Assembly (NCBI RefSeq): GCF_019635455.1
Contig: NZ_JAHBZJ010000011.1
Location: 62,001 to 126,000, forward strand
Source: Sphingomonas sp.
GTDB taxonomy: Bacteria > Pseudomonadota > Alphaproteobacteria > Sphingomonadales > Sphingomonadaceae
Reading direction: 5' to 3'
Length of the DNA stretch: 64,000 bases
The position numbers and the translations under genes were made by a program. Below are positions 1 through 9,383 of this stretch, one piece after another. How positions within the stretch are numbered: the stretch's first letter is position 1; each line of letters begins with the position of its first letter. The notes below the pieces were generated by a model. That model worked only from the letters and a program-made list of their open reading frames with translations. It was not told where the DNA came from and made no database searches.

Positions 1-175
1 CACCCTGTACCGGCGTGCCGGCGCGGGGGCGCTGGAACGGATGCGCGGCTTTCCCGGCTTTACCGCCGGTGCGCGGGAGGAGCTGCGCAAGGTCCGCCCG
101 ATCTTCGCCAATCAGGTGCGCGTCGCCTGGGCGTTGGCGGAGGCAAGGGCAGTGGCAGGGGCAGGCGGGCGATAG
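1..175 (+). CDS. C-terminal fragment of an unidentified protein, cut by the window edge
   Basis: An open frame enters from the left edge (codons begin at base 2) and ends at a TAG at 173-175, giving 57 residues. The segment is helical and basic, with an Ala/Gly-rich tail. I do not recognise a family from so short a piece. A gap of 108 bases separates it from the next gene. The codon usage (G/C in third positions) matches the neighbours, which supports it being the true end of a gene. Confidence 0.5.
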   Translation, partial: TLYRRAGAGALERMRGFPGFTAGAREELRKVRPIFANQVRVAWALAEARAVAGAGGR

Positions 176-283
176 CGGGTCCGGAAAAGAACCGATTGCA
201 ACCACGTCCCATCATTCTACCTTGGACGGCCAGCGTCCCGGGCGTAGAGGGCGCGGCATATCGAGTTTGCAGGAAGAGACTGA

Positions 284-2161
284 ATGGCGACTGCCATCCA
301 TCGCGTGACCCCCGAAGAGGCGTCCGCCAATCCGCCCCCCGAAGCCGTCGTGGTCCGGTTCGCCGGCGATTCCGGCGACGGCATGCAGCTGACCGGGGGG
401 CAGTTCACCCTGTCCACCGCGCTGTCGGGCAACGATCTGGCGACCTTCCCCGATTTTCCGGCCGAAATCCGGGCGCCGCAGGGGACGTTGTTCGGCGTGT
501 CGGCGTTCCAGATCAATTTCGGTTCGGCGGCGATCGAAACCGCGGGCGATGCGCCCGACGTGCTGGTCGCGATGAACCCGGCGGCGCTCAAGACCAATGT
601 CGGCGACCTGAAGCCGGGCGGCCTGATCATCGCCGACGAGGGCGAGTTCAACAAGCGCAACCTCGACAAGGCGAAGTACGACGCCAACCCGCTCGACGAT
701 GGCAGCCTCGCCAAATGGCAGCTGTTGCGGCTCAACATCTCCCAGCTGACGCTCGACGCGGTGAAGCCCTTCGGCCTCGGCAACAAGGAGGCGCTGCGCT
801 GCAAGAACATGTGGACGCTGGGCCTCGCGCTCTGGATGTTCGACCGCGATCGTGAACCGCTGGTCGAATGGCTGCGCACGAAATTCGCCAAGGCGCCCGA
901 ACTGGCGGAGGCGAACATCGCCGCGCTCAACGCCGGCCATGCCTATGGCGAGACGGCGGAACTGGGCGCGCAGGGCGTCGGTCAGCTGCACATTCCCGCC
1001 GCGCCGGTGGAGCCGGGCCTGTACCGCACGGTGACGGGCGCGGATTCGATCAGCCTCGGCCTCGTCGCCGGGGCGCAGCTTGCCGGGCTCAAGCTCTTTT
1101 ATGGCGGCTATCCGATCACGCCGGCCTCGGCGATCCTGCATCATCTTGCCCGGCTCAAGGAATTCGGCGTCACCACCTTTCAGGCGGAGGACGAGATCGC
1201 GGCGATCGCCTCTGCGCTGGGCGCCTCCTACGCAGGCAGCCTGGGCGTCACCTGTTCCTCCGGCCCCGGCATCGCGCTCAAGACAGAGGCGATCGGGCTT
1301 GCGATCATGACCGAATTGCCGCTGGTGATCGTCAATGCCCAGCGCGGCGGCCCCTCGACCGGCCTGCCGACCAAGACCGAACAGTCCGACCTCTATCAGG
1401 CCGTCTATGGCCGCAACGGCGACGCGCCGGTTCCGGTGATCGCCTCGCGCAGCGCCGCCGACTGTTTCGACTGCGCGATCGAGGCGGTGCGCATCGCGAC
1501 GCAGTACATGACCCCCGTGATGCTGCTCACCGACGGCTATCTTCAAAATGCCGCCGAGCCGTGGAAGGTGCCTGACATGTCGGGCTATGCGCCATTCCCG
1601 GTCGCGTTCCACGACACCCCGCCGGCCGAGGGTGAGAAATTCCTGCCCTATGCCCGCGATGAAAAGCTCTCGCGTCCCTGGGTCCGCCCCGGCACGCCCG
1701 GCCTGCTCCACCGCATCGGCGGGATCGAGAAGCAACAGGGGACCGGCAATCTCGATTATTCCCCCGCCAATCATCAGGCGATGACCGACATCCGTCAGCA
1801 GAAGGTGGCGGGGATCGACGTGCCGGATCAGGAGATCGAGCAGGGCGAGGCGGGCGGCAAGCTGGTCGTCGTCGGCTGGGGATCAACCTATGGGCCGATC
1901 ACCCAGGCGGTGCGCCGTGCGCGCAGGAAGGGGCTGGACGTCAGCCATGTCCACATCCGCCACATCTGGCCGATGCCAAAGAATCTGGGCGCATTGTTAA
2001 AGGGTTATGACAAGGTGTTGGTGCCGGAAATGAACACCGGCCAGTTGAAGACGGTGCTGCGCGACCAGTTCCTGGTCGATGCCAGGCCGCTCAACAAGGT
2101 GTCGGGCCAGCCCTTCCGCATCCATGAGATCGAAGCCGCCATCGAAGAGGCGCTCGGCTGA
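284..2161 (+). CDS. korA: 2-oxoacid:ferredoxin oxidoreductase, alpha subunit (fused gamma-alpha), KorA type
   Basis: This 625-residue protein is the large subunit of a thiamine-dependent oxidoreductase that decarboxylates a 2-oxoacid (probably 2-oxoglutarate) to the acyl-CoA and reduces ferredoxin. The N-terminal 200 residues are the gamma domain (VVVRFAGDSGDGMQ near residue 25). The alpha domain follows, with the typical GGYPITPAS motif near residue 275 and QAEDEIAAI after it. The beta subunit follows 30 bases downstream, so the two form an operon. A weak promoter-like pair (TTGCAA at 196, TACCTT at 218) lies upstream. The 2-oxoglutarate preference is inferred from family resemblance; a branched-chain oxoacid is possible. 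Confidence 0.9.
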   Translation: MATAIHRVTPEEASANPPPEAVVVRFAGDSGDGMQLTGGQFTLSTALSGNDLATFPDFPAEIRAPQGTLFGVSAFQINFGSAAIETAGDAPDVLVAMNPAALKTNVGDLKPGGLIIADEGEFNKRNLDKAKYDANPLDDGSLAKWQLLRLNISQLTLDAVKPFGLGNKEALRCKNMWTLGLALWMFDRDREPLVEWLRTKFAKAPELAEANIAALNAGHAYGETAELGAQGVGQLHIPAAPVEPGLYRTVTGADSISLGLVAGAQLAGLKLFYGGYPITPASAILHHLARLKEFGVTTFQAEDEIAAIASALGASYAGSLGVTCSSGPGIALKTEAIGLAIMTELPLVIVNAQRGGPSTGLPTKTEQSDLYQAVYGRNGDAPVPVIASRSAADCFDCAIEAVRIATQYMTPVMLLTDGYLQNAAEPWKVPDMSGYAPFPVAFHDTPPAEGEKFLPYARDEKLSRPWVRPGTPGLLHRIGGIEKQQGTGNLDYSPANHQAMTDIRQQKVAGIDVPDQEIEQGEAGGKLVVVGWGSTYGPITQAVRRARRKGLDVSHVHIRHIWPMPKNLGALLKGYDKVLVPEMNTGQLKTVLRDQFLVDARPLNKVSGQPFRIHEIEAAIEEALG

Positions 2162-2191
2162 CGCGTCCGCGTCAAGCCGATGGAGAAAGCC

Positions 2192-3217
<1,026 letters not shown>

Positions 3218-3294
3218 CCCGGCGATCGCAACAATCCGAAATGCGCGGGCAATCTGGCCTGACGAAGTGGCGGCATCCCTGATGGAGATCCGCC

Positions 3295-3948
3295 ATGTAT
3301 GCCTTCGTGCCGCTGTTCGTCCTCGCCTCGATCCAGGCCACCTATGGTCCGGTCGAGCCGGCACCGGCCAAGCCCGCCGCCGCCCCCGAACTGGCGTTGA
3401 GCGACACCGAACGGATGTTGCGTGCGCAGGGCGTGTCGGATGCCGGAATCCGCGCGTTGCGGGCGGTTCCGCTCCCGGCAATCGCGCCCGGTGCGACGCG
3501 GGCGGCGCAATGTACCGTCGAAAAGCTGACGGAGAGCGATCCGCTGTCGCTTCCCGAACTCGCCAGCGCGATGGAGGAGCGCGATGCGACCGCCGCGGCC
3601 CAGGCAAAGGCGCAGACCCGCTACGTCCTCGCTGCGCTGTCGGTGCTGGGCGGCGACGATCGACGCGTCTTTCTGAAGGTGGTCGGCACCGGCCAGCTCG
3701 CGATCGGCGGTCCGCTGCCGCCCCGTCCCGAAGCGCCGCGCGACGCGCGCGCGCGGTCCGATCGCGGTCCGCCCCCCGGCGGGCGCGGTCCGGGTGGCGG
3801 GCAGGGTGGTCCCGGCGGTCCGGGTGGACCTGGCGGTGGAGGACGCGGCCTTTCCGGCCGTGGCGACCGGCCGGACGCACCTCCCTCCTTTGCCGGCGGC
3901 CCGCCCCCGCCGGGCGGTTCGGCATGCGACCGGCTGCTCGCCGGCTGA
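3295..3948 (+). CDS. Exported protein with Gly/Pro-rich C-terminus, unknown function
   Basis: The 217-residue product starts with a short hydrophobic segment (FVPLFVLASI) that looks like a signal peptide. A helical middle part follows (about residues 35-135, with one Cys). The C-terminal 70 residues are dominated by Gly, Pro and Arg (GGPGGPGGPGGGG type) and end with a Cys-containing tail. I recognise no domain. It lies 77 bases after korB and 28 bases before the photolyase gene, so it may be cotranscribed with the latter. A GGAG ribosome site precedes the ATG. Confidence 0.65.
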   Translation: MYAFVPLFVLASIQATYGPVEPAPAKPAAAPELALSDTERMLRAQGVSDAGIRALRAVPLPAIAPGATRAAQCTVEKLTESDPLSLPELASAMEERDATAAAQAKAQTRYVLAALSVLGGDDRRVFLKVVGTGQLAIGGPLPPRPEAPRDARARSDRGPPPGGRGPGGGQGGPGGPGGPGGGGRGLSGRGDRPDAPPSFAGGPPPPGGSACDRLLAG

Positions 3949-3976
3949 ACGCTTCGGGCATCGGCGCGGTGCGTTC

Positions 3977-5356
3977 ATGACCGTGCCGGTGCTCCTGTGG
4001 TTTCGCCGCGACCTGCGCCTGTCGGACCAGGCGGCGCTGATCGCAGCGGCTGGCGAGGGACCGGTGATCCCCGTCTATGTGCTGGACGATGAGACCCCGC
4101 GCCATCGCGCGATGGGCGGTGCGTCGCGCTGGTGGCTGCACCACAGCCTCGCCGCGCTGGACGAGAGCCTGCGCGAAACGGGGTCCCGCCTGATCCTGCG
4201 CCGCGGCAAGAGCGAGGAGGTGCTGGCCACCCTTGCCGGGGATGTGGGCGCGCGCCGCATCCATTGTATCCGCCATTACGAACCCTGGTGGCGCAATGCC
4301 GAGCGCGCGGTGGCCAAGCGGCTCGATCTGGTCTGTCACGATGGCAATTATCTCGCGCCGCCAGGATCGGTGACCACCGGGTCGGGGGCGCCGTACAAGA
4401 TCTACACGCCCTTCTGGCGCGCGTTGCGGGAACGGATGCCGCCGCCCGCGCCCGCCAACCGCCCGCGCGACATCCCCGTCCCGTCGCGCTGGCCGGCGTC
4501 CGACGACCTGGCGGACTGGGGCCTGCGCCCGACAAGGCCCGATTGGGCGAATGGGTTCGCGCGCGAATGGGAACCGGGTGAGGCCGGCGCGCGCCGGCGT
4601 GTCGATGCGTTTGTCGATGAAGCCGCCGACTATGACGCGCGGCGCAACCTGCCGTCGCGCGAAGGCACGTCGCGGCTCAGTCCCCATCTTCATTTCGGTG
4701 AGGTTTCGCCCGCCTGTGTCTGGCATCGCCTTGCCGATGCCGGCGGATCGGTGGACGTGTTCCTGGGCGAAGTGGCGTGGCGCGACTATGCCCAGAACGT
4801 CATCCTGCAATTCCCCGATTATGCCGCGCGCAACGGCCGCGACCGGTTCGACGCGCTGCCCTGGCGCGATTTCCGCTCCTCCACCGCGCGCGACGATTTC
4901 GATGCGTGGACGCGGGGGCGCACCGGCTATCCGATCGTCGATGCCGGGATGCGACAGCTCTGGGCGAGCGGCTGGATGCACAATCGCGTCCGCATGATCG
5001 CCGCCAGCTTCCTCATCAAGCATCTGCTGATCGACTGGCGTGAGGGGGAGAAATGGTTCTGGGACACGCTGATCGATGCCGATTACGGCAATAACAGCGT
5101 GAACTGGCAATGGGTCGCCGGCACCGGCATCGATTCGAACATGTGGGGCCGGATCATGGCGCCGCTCGGCCAGTCGGAAAAGTTCGACGCCGCCGCCTAT
5201 ATCCGCGCCTGGGTTCCCGAACTTGCCGATCTGCCGGATGCGGCGATCCACGATCCGGACGCGCATGGCCGTCGCCCCGACGCCTATCCCGTCAAGCTGA
5301 TCGGGCATCGCGAGGCGCGGGAGCGCGCGCTCGCGGCGGGGCGTGAGGTGCGCTGA
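3977..5356 (+). CDS. phr: Deoxyribodipyrimidine photo-lyase (CPD class I type)
   Basis: This FAD-dependent enzyme uses blue light to split cyclobutane pyrimidine dimers in DNA. The 459-residue length is normal. The N-terminus VLLWFRRDLRLSD is the family hallmark of the antenna-binding domain. The C-terminal FAD domain shows GYPIVDAGMRQL, WMHNRVRMIAASFL and NNSVNWQWVAGTG, including tryptophans of the electron-transfer chain. The open frame extends upstream into the Gly-rich gene, but the ATG at 3977 matches the family start. The cyclopropane synthase gene follows 48 bases later. Confidence 0.95.
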   Translation: MTVPVLLWFRRDLRLSDQAALIAAAGEGPVIPVYVLDDETPRHRAMGGASRWWLHHSLAALDESLRETGSRLILRRGKSEEVLATLAGDVGARRIHCIRHYEPWWRNAERAVAKRLDLVCHDGNYLAPPGSVTTGSGAPYKIYTPFWRALRERMPPPAPANRPRDIPVPSRWPASDDLADWGLRPTRPDWANGFAREWEPGEAGARRRVDAFVDEAADYDARRNLPSREGTSRLSPHLHFGEVSPACVWHRLADAGGSVDVFLGEVAWRDYAQNVILQFPDYAARNGRDRFDALPWRDFRSSTARDDFDAWTRGRTGYPIVDAGMRQLWASGWMHNRVRMIAASFLIKHLLIDWREGEKWFWDTLIDADYGNNSVNWQWVAGTGIDSNMWGRIMAPLGQSEKFDAAAYIRAWVPELADLPDAAIHDPDAHGRRPDAYPVKLIGHREARERALAAGREVR

Positions 5357-5404
5357 GCGTTCGCCCTTGCCCGACTCGCGCGCCCATGGTCATGAGCGGG
5401 CAGG

Positions 5405-6664
5405 ATGCAGGGATCGGCACGCAACAGGGGGCGTCGCGACGGGGCGACGGGAACGGGAGCGCAGGGGCGCGGCGCCTTTGCGCGTCTGCTGGCGCCGCTG
5501 CTCCACCGCCTGCTCGACCGGATCGACCGTGGCCTGGGCGAGGGCGCGATCGAGGCGACGCTGCCCGGCGGCCTCCGTCGCCGCCTGGGCGGTCGCGCGC
5601 CCGGCCCGCGCGCGATCGTCGAAATCCGCCGCTGGCGGGCGCTCTGGCGGCTTGTCACCGGCGGATCGGTCGGCTGGTACGAGGCGTGGCAGGCGGGCGA
5701 CTGGACCAGCCCCGATCCGGTCCCGCTGTTCGATCTGTTCGTCCGCAACCGCCAGGGGTTGGGCGAATCGGGGCGGGCGCACGGACTCACGCGTCTGGCA
5801 AAGCGGGCCTGGCACCGGCTTCAGCGCAACGATCGCGCCGGATCCCGGCGCAACATCGCCTATCATTACGACCTGGGGAATGATTTCTACGCCCCCTGGC
5901 TCGATGCCGGCATGACCTATTCCAGCGCGCTCTTCGAAGGGGAGCCCCGCACGCTGGAAGCGGCGCAGGCCGCGAAGCTCGCCGCGATTCTCGATCGCAC
6001 CGCCACCCGGCCCGGTGATCGGATCCTCGAAATCGGCTGCGGCTGGGGATCCTTTGCTGAGCTTGCCGCGCGGCACGGGCGGGCGGTCCACGGCCTCACC
6101 CTCTCGTCCGAGCAGCGGGCGCATGTCGATGCGCGCATCGCCGCCGCCGGGCTGAACGGGGTGGAGGTTTCGCTGACCGACTATCGCGACGTCGCCGGCC
6201 AGTATGACGCCGTTGCCAGTATCGAGATGGTCGAGGCGGTGGGCGCGGAATATTGGCCGGACTATCTTCGCGCGATCGCCGCCGCGCTCAAACCCGGCGG
6301 GCGCGCCGCGATCCAGTATATCGCGATCGATGACGCGATCTTTGATTCCTATGCGCGCAACGTCGATTTCATCCAGGCCTATGTGTTTCCCGGCGGCATG
6401 CTCCTGTCCGAACCCCGTTTCCGCGCGATCGCCGAAAGCTGCGGCTTGCGCTGGGAGGATCAGCGCAATTTCGGCCCGGACTATGCCGAAACGCTGCGGT
6501 TGTGGCGGGATCGGTTCGACGCGGCGATCGCATCCGGCGCGCTCCCGCCCGAATTCGACGCCGGGTTTCTCGACCTGTGGCGCTATTATCTCATGTATTG
6601 CGAGGGCGGGTTTCGGGGCGGGGGCATCTGGGTCGCCCAGGTGACGCTGGTCAGGGAAGGCTGA
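5405..6664 (+). CDS. cfa: Cyclopropane-fatty-acyl-phospholipid synthase family protein
   Basis: This S-adenosylmethionine-dependent enzyme of 419 residues adds a methylene group across double bonds of membrane lipid acyl chains. The family-specific HYDLGNDFYAPWLD segment is near residue 157, followed by the SAM-binding motif ILEIGCGWGSF near residue 208. It ends with the characteristic ALLPPEF-like region and a GGFRGGGIWV-type tail. The N-terminal about 30 residues are basic and low-complexity, so a slightly later start is possible. Its position behind photolyase is a frequent pairing in sphingomonads and pseudomonads (general knowledge). Confidence 0.9.
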   Translation: MQGSARNRGRRDGATGTGAQGRGAFARLLAPLLHRLLDRIDRGLGEGAIEATLPGGLRRRLGGRAPGPRAIVEIRRWRALWRLVTGGSVGWYEAWQAGDWTSPDPVPLFDLFVRNRQGLGESGRAHGLTRLAKRAWHRLQRNDRAGSRRNIAYHYDLGNDFYAPWLDAGMTYSSALFEGEPRTLEAAQAAKLAAILDRTATRPGDRILEIGCGWGSFAELAARHGRAVHGLTLSSEQRAHVDARIAAAGLNGVEVSLTDYRDVAGQYDAVASIEMVEAVGAEYWPDYLRAIAAALKPGGRAAIQYIAIDDAIFDSYARNVDFIQAYVFPGGMLLSEPRFRAIAESCGLRWEDQRNFGPDYAETLRLWRDRFDAAIASGALPPEFDAGFLDLWRYYLMYCEGGFRGGGIWVAQVTLVREG

Positions 6665-6743
6665 TCGCCGCAATTCGTGGTTGCCGCACGCTTAACCGCA
6701 CCCGCAAACGCTTCGGCAGCGGCCCGGGCTTATCCTGGTTCCC

Positions 6744-7328
6744 ATGCAGTCGAACCGGACCCCCCGCCGGATCGTGCTGTCGATGCTGGGCGCCGCCTCC
6801 CTCCTCGCGGCCCCGGCATCGGCATTTGCGTCGATCCTCGATTATGTCGGTGAATGCGTGCCGTTCGCGCGCGCGGTTTCGGGTATCCAGATCTGGGGCG
6901 ATGCCTGGACCTGGTGGAGCCAGGCCGACGGGCGATATCAGCGCGGCCAGCAGCCAGAGGTCGGCGCGGTCGTCGCCTTCGCGAAATCGCGCCCGCTTCC
7001 GCTCGGCCATGTCGCGGTGGTCAGCCGCGTCATCGAGCCGCGGGTGGTGATGGTTACCCATGCCAACTGGTCGCGCCAGAATGGCGAGCGCGGCCATGTC
7101 GAACAGGATGTGACGCTGTTCGACGTCTCCCCGACGGGCGACTGGAGCGCGGTCAAGGTCTGGTATCGGGACAGCCGGGGGCTGGGCAGCACCGTCTATC
7201 CGGTCAACGGCTTCATTTATGGTCGGCCGGCGGACGGCGCGAAGGTGGCGCGGGCGCGCGTCGCGCCCGAACTGACCGGCGAAGACCCGGATTATGTCGG
7301 CTCGCTGATCGACGCCTACGCACGCTGA
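6744..7328 (+). CDS. CHAP-domain exported protein (putative peptidoglycan amidase/endopeptidase)
   Basis: The 194-residue product begins with a clear signal peptide (basic start, then LSMLGAASLLAAPASAFA). The CHAP core has a candidate nucleophile Cys in GECVPFAR near residue 37 and a candidate His in LGHVAVVSRV near residue 91. This family of papain-like enzymes usually cleaves peptidoglycan stem peptides or cross-bridges. The gene stands alone, 79 bases after cfa and about 100 bases before the VWA gene. The substrate is not evident from sequence. Confidence 0.8.
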   Translation: MQSNRTPRRIVLSMLGAASLLAAPASAFASILDYVGECVPFARAVSGIQIWGDAWTWWSQADGRYQRGQQPEVGAVVAFAKSRPLPLGHVAVVSRVIEPRVVMVTHANWSRQNGERGHVEQDVTLFDVSPTGDWSAVKVWYRDSRGLGSTVYPVNGFIYGRPADGAKVARARVAPELTGEDPDYVGSLIDAYAR

Positions 7329-7428
7329 TCCGGCCACCCCCCGTACCACGGCGCGCCACCCCGGAACAGGTCCCGGGTGATGCCAGAAGTGGCTGGACGC
7401 CGCTCCGCCGCCGCGCCACAACCCCATC

Positions 7429-8607
7429 ATGTTCTTCTCCTTCGTCGATGAACTCCGCGCCGCGGGCATCCCCGCCAGCATGAAGGAGCATCTGATCCTG
7501 CTCGAAGCGCTCGACCGCGACGTGATCGATCGCACGCCGGAGGCCTTTTACTATCTCGCCCGCGCGACCTTCGTGAAGGACGAGGGGCTGCTCGACCGCT
7601 TCGATCAGGTCTTTGCAAAGGTCTTCAAGGGGGTCGCCTCGACCTATGGCGTGCAGGGCGCCGACATCCCCGAGGACTGGCTGAAGGCGGTGGCCGAGAA
7701 ATATCTGACGCCCGAGGAGATGGAGGCGATCAAGTCGCTCGGTTCGTGGGACGAGATCATGGAGACGCTCAAGAAGCGGCTCGAAGAGCAACAGGGCCGG
7801 CATCAGGGCGGCAGCAAATGGGTCGGCACCGGCGGCACCTCTCCCTATGGCAATTCCGGCTATAATCCCGAAGGCGTGCGGATCGGCGGCGAGAGTCGGC
7901 ACAAGCGCGCGCTGAAGGTGTGGGAGGGGCGCGAGTTCAAAAATCTCGACAGCACCCGCGAACTTGGCACCCGCAATATCAAGGTCGCGATGCGCCGCCT
8001 GCGCCGCTTCGCGCGCGAGGGGGCGGCGGACGAGCTGGACATCGACGGCACGATCGACGGCACCGCGCGCCAGGGCTGGCTCGACATCCGCATGCGTCCC
8101 GAACGGCACAATGCGGTGAAGCTGCTGCTCTTCCTCGATGTCGGCGGATCGATGGATCCATGGGTGAAGCTGTGCGAGGAACTGTTCAGCGCCGCGACCG
8201 CCGAGTTCAAGAATCTCGAATTCTACTATTTCCACAACTGTCTCTACGAAGGCGTGTGGAAAGACAATCGCCGCCGCTTCCAGGAACGCACCCCAACCTG
8301 GGACGTGCTCCACAAATTCGGACATGATTACAAGGTGATATTTGTCGGTGACGCGTCGATGTCGCCCTATGAAATCACCCATCCCGGCGGCTCGGTCGAA
8401 CATTTCAACGAAGAAGCCGGCGCCGCATGGATGCAGCGCGTCACCAACACCTATCCCGCGAGCGTGTGGCTGAACCCGATCCCGCAGGAACAATGGGGCT
8501 ATTCGCACTCGGTCCGCATCATCCGCGAACTGATGAACGACCGCATGTACCCACTGACCCTCGCCGGCCTCGATGACGCGATGCGCGAACTGAGCCGCAA
8601 GACGTGA
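7429..8607 (+). CDS. VWA-domain protein of the CoxE-like family
   Basis: This 392-residue soluble protein starts with the typical FFSFVDELRAAGIPASMKEHL and has a Gly-rich linker around residues 120-150. A von Willebrand A-type domain follows from about residue 215, with metal-site motif LFLDVGGSMDPW. The canonical DxSxS is altered to DxGxS here. Such proteins usually work with a MoxR-type AAA ATPase as a metal-insertion or assembly chaperone pair, but no ATPase gene is next to it. Its stop overlaps the GTG start of the next gene by 4 bases (GTGA). Confidence 0.8.
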   Translation: MFFSFVDELRAAGIPASMKEHLILLEALDRDVIDRTPEAFYYLARATFVKDEGLLDRFDQVFAKVFKGVASTYGVQGADIPEDWLKAVAEKYLTPEEMEAIKSLGSWDEIMETLKKRLEEQQGRHQGGSKWVGTGGTSPYGNSGYNPEGVRIGGESRHKRALKVWEGREFKNLDSTRELGTRNIKVAMRRLRRFAREGAADELDIDGTIDGTARQGWLDIRMRPERHNAVKLLLFLDVGGSMDPWVKLCEELFSAATAEFKNLEFYYFHNCLYEGVWKDNRRRFQERTPTWDVLHKFGHDYKVIFVGDASMSPYEITHPGGSVEHFNEEAGAAWMQRVTNTYPASVWLNPIPQEQWGYSHSVRIIRELMNDRMYPLTLAGLDDAMRELSRKT

Positions 8608-9005
8608 GCGGCGAAGACACGTCCGCCCTGATCGACTCCCGGATCGCCGCGCTCGGTGACTGGCGTGGGGAGAAACTGGCCGCGATGCGCGCGCTGATCC
8701 GCGAGGCCGACCCCGATGTCGTCGAGACGGTGAAGTGGCGCAAGCCGAGCAATCCGGGCGGCGTGCCGGTGTGGGAACATGCCGGGATCATCTGCATCGG
8801 GGAGGTCTATAAGGGCTATGTCAAGCTCACCTTCGCCAACGGCGCCGCGCTCGACGACCCGCAGGGAGTCTTCAACGCCAGCCTGGAGGGCGGCACGCGC
8901 CGCGCCATCGACATTCGCGAGGGCGAGCAGGTCGATCCTGCCGCGTTCCGCGCGCTTGTCCGCGCGGCGGTCGATCACAACCTGAGCAAACCGCCCCGCA
9001 AGTGA
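8604..9005 (+). CDS. DUF1801 family protein
   Basis: The 133-residue protein matches the pattern of DUF1801 proteins: an N-terminal helix (SALIDSRIAALGDW), the VVETVKWRKPSNP segment and a C-terminal VRAAVDHNL helix. The biochemical function is unknown; the fold is YdhG-like. It starts with GTG inside the stop of the VWA gene, so translation is probably coupled. The convergent Hpt-like gene ends only 4 bases downstream. Confidence 0.75.
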   Translation: MSGEDTSALIDSRIAALGDWRGEKLAAMRALIREADPDVVETVKWRKPSNPGGVPVWEHAGIICIGEVYKGYVKLTFANGAALDDPQGVFNASLEGGTRRAIDIREGEQVDPAAFRALVRAAVDHNLSKPPRK

Positions 9006-9008
9006 GCG

Positions 9009-9302
9009 TTACAGCCGCTCGACCGCGCGTTGCAGCTTGCGATAGATCGCCCGGTCGCCCGCCGGGGCGTCTGCCGCGTCCTGCGCCAGTGCCATCAGCC
9101 GCACCGCGCCAAAGCTCGCCGCCAGCCCCTTGAGGCGCAGCGCCGCGCCGCGCCAGCTTTCGGGATCGTCGGTGCCGTCCAGCGCGGCCAGTGTCCGCTT
9201 CGCACTGTCGAGAAACGCCTCGCGAAGTTCCGCGATCAGCCCGGGTTCGTCACCCACCGCCGCCGCCAGAGTCGCATCGATTGCACCGGGATCATATGCC
9301 AT
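9009..9302 (-). CDS. Hpt-like four-helix protein lacking the phospho-acceptor histidine
   Basis: The 97-residue protein has the length and helix pattern of a histidine phosphotransfer domain. Its central motif reads A-L-R-L-K-G-L around residues 54-60, where active Hpt domains have A-H-x-L-K-G. The His is therefore Leu55 and phosphotransfer should be impossible. It may serve as a binding module or a relic. It is divergent from the large coiled-coil membrane gene, with 81 bases between them. An intact Hpt gene occurs at 19832-20248. Confidence 0.65.
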   Translation of the reverse strand: MAYDPGAIDATLAAAVGDEPGLIAELREAFLDSAKRTLAALDGTDDPESWRGAALRLKGLAASFGAVRLMALAQDAADAPAGDRAIYRKLQRAVERL

Positions 9303-9383
9303 GCCGCGACCCTAGGTTTCGCGTGCTTAACGAAGTGTTTCGAACCGCTATCCCGCGCACGGGACCCGTGCTAGATTGGGACG

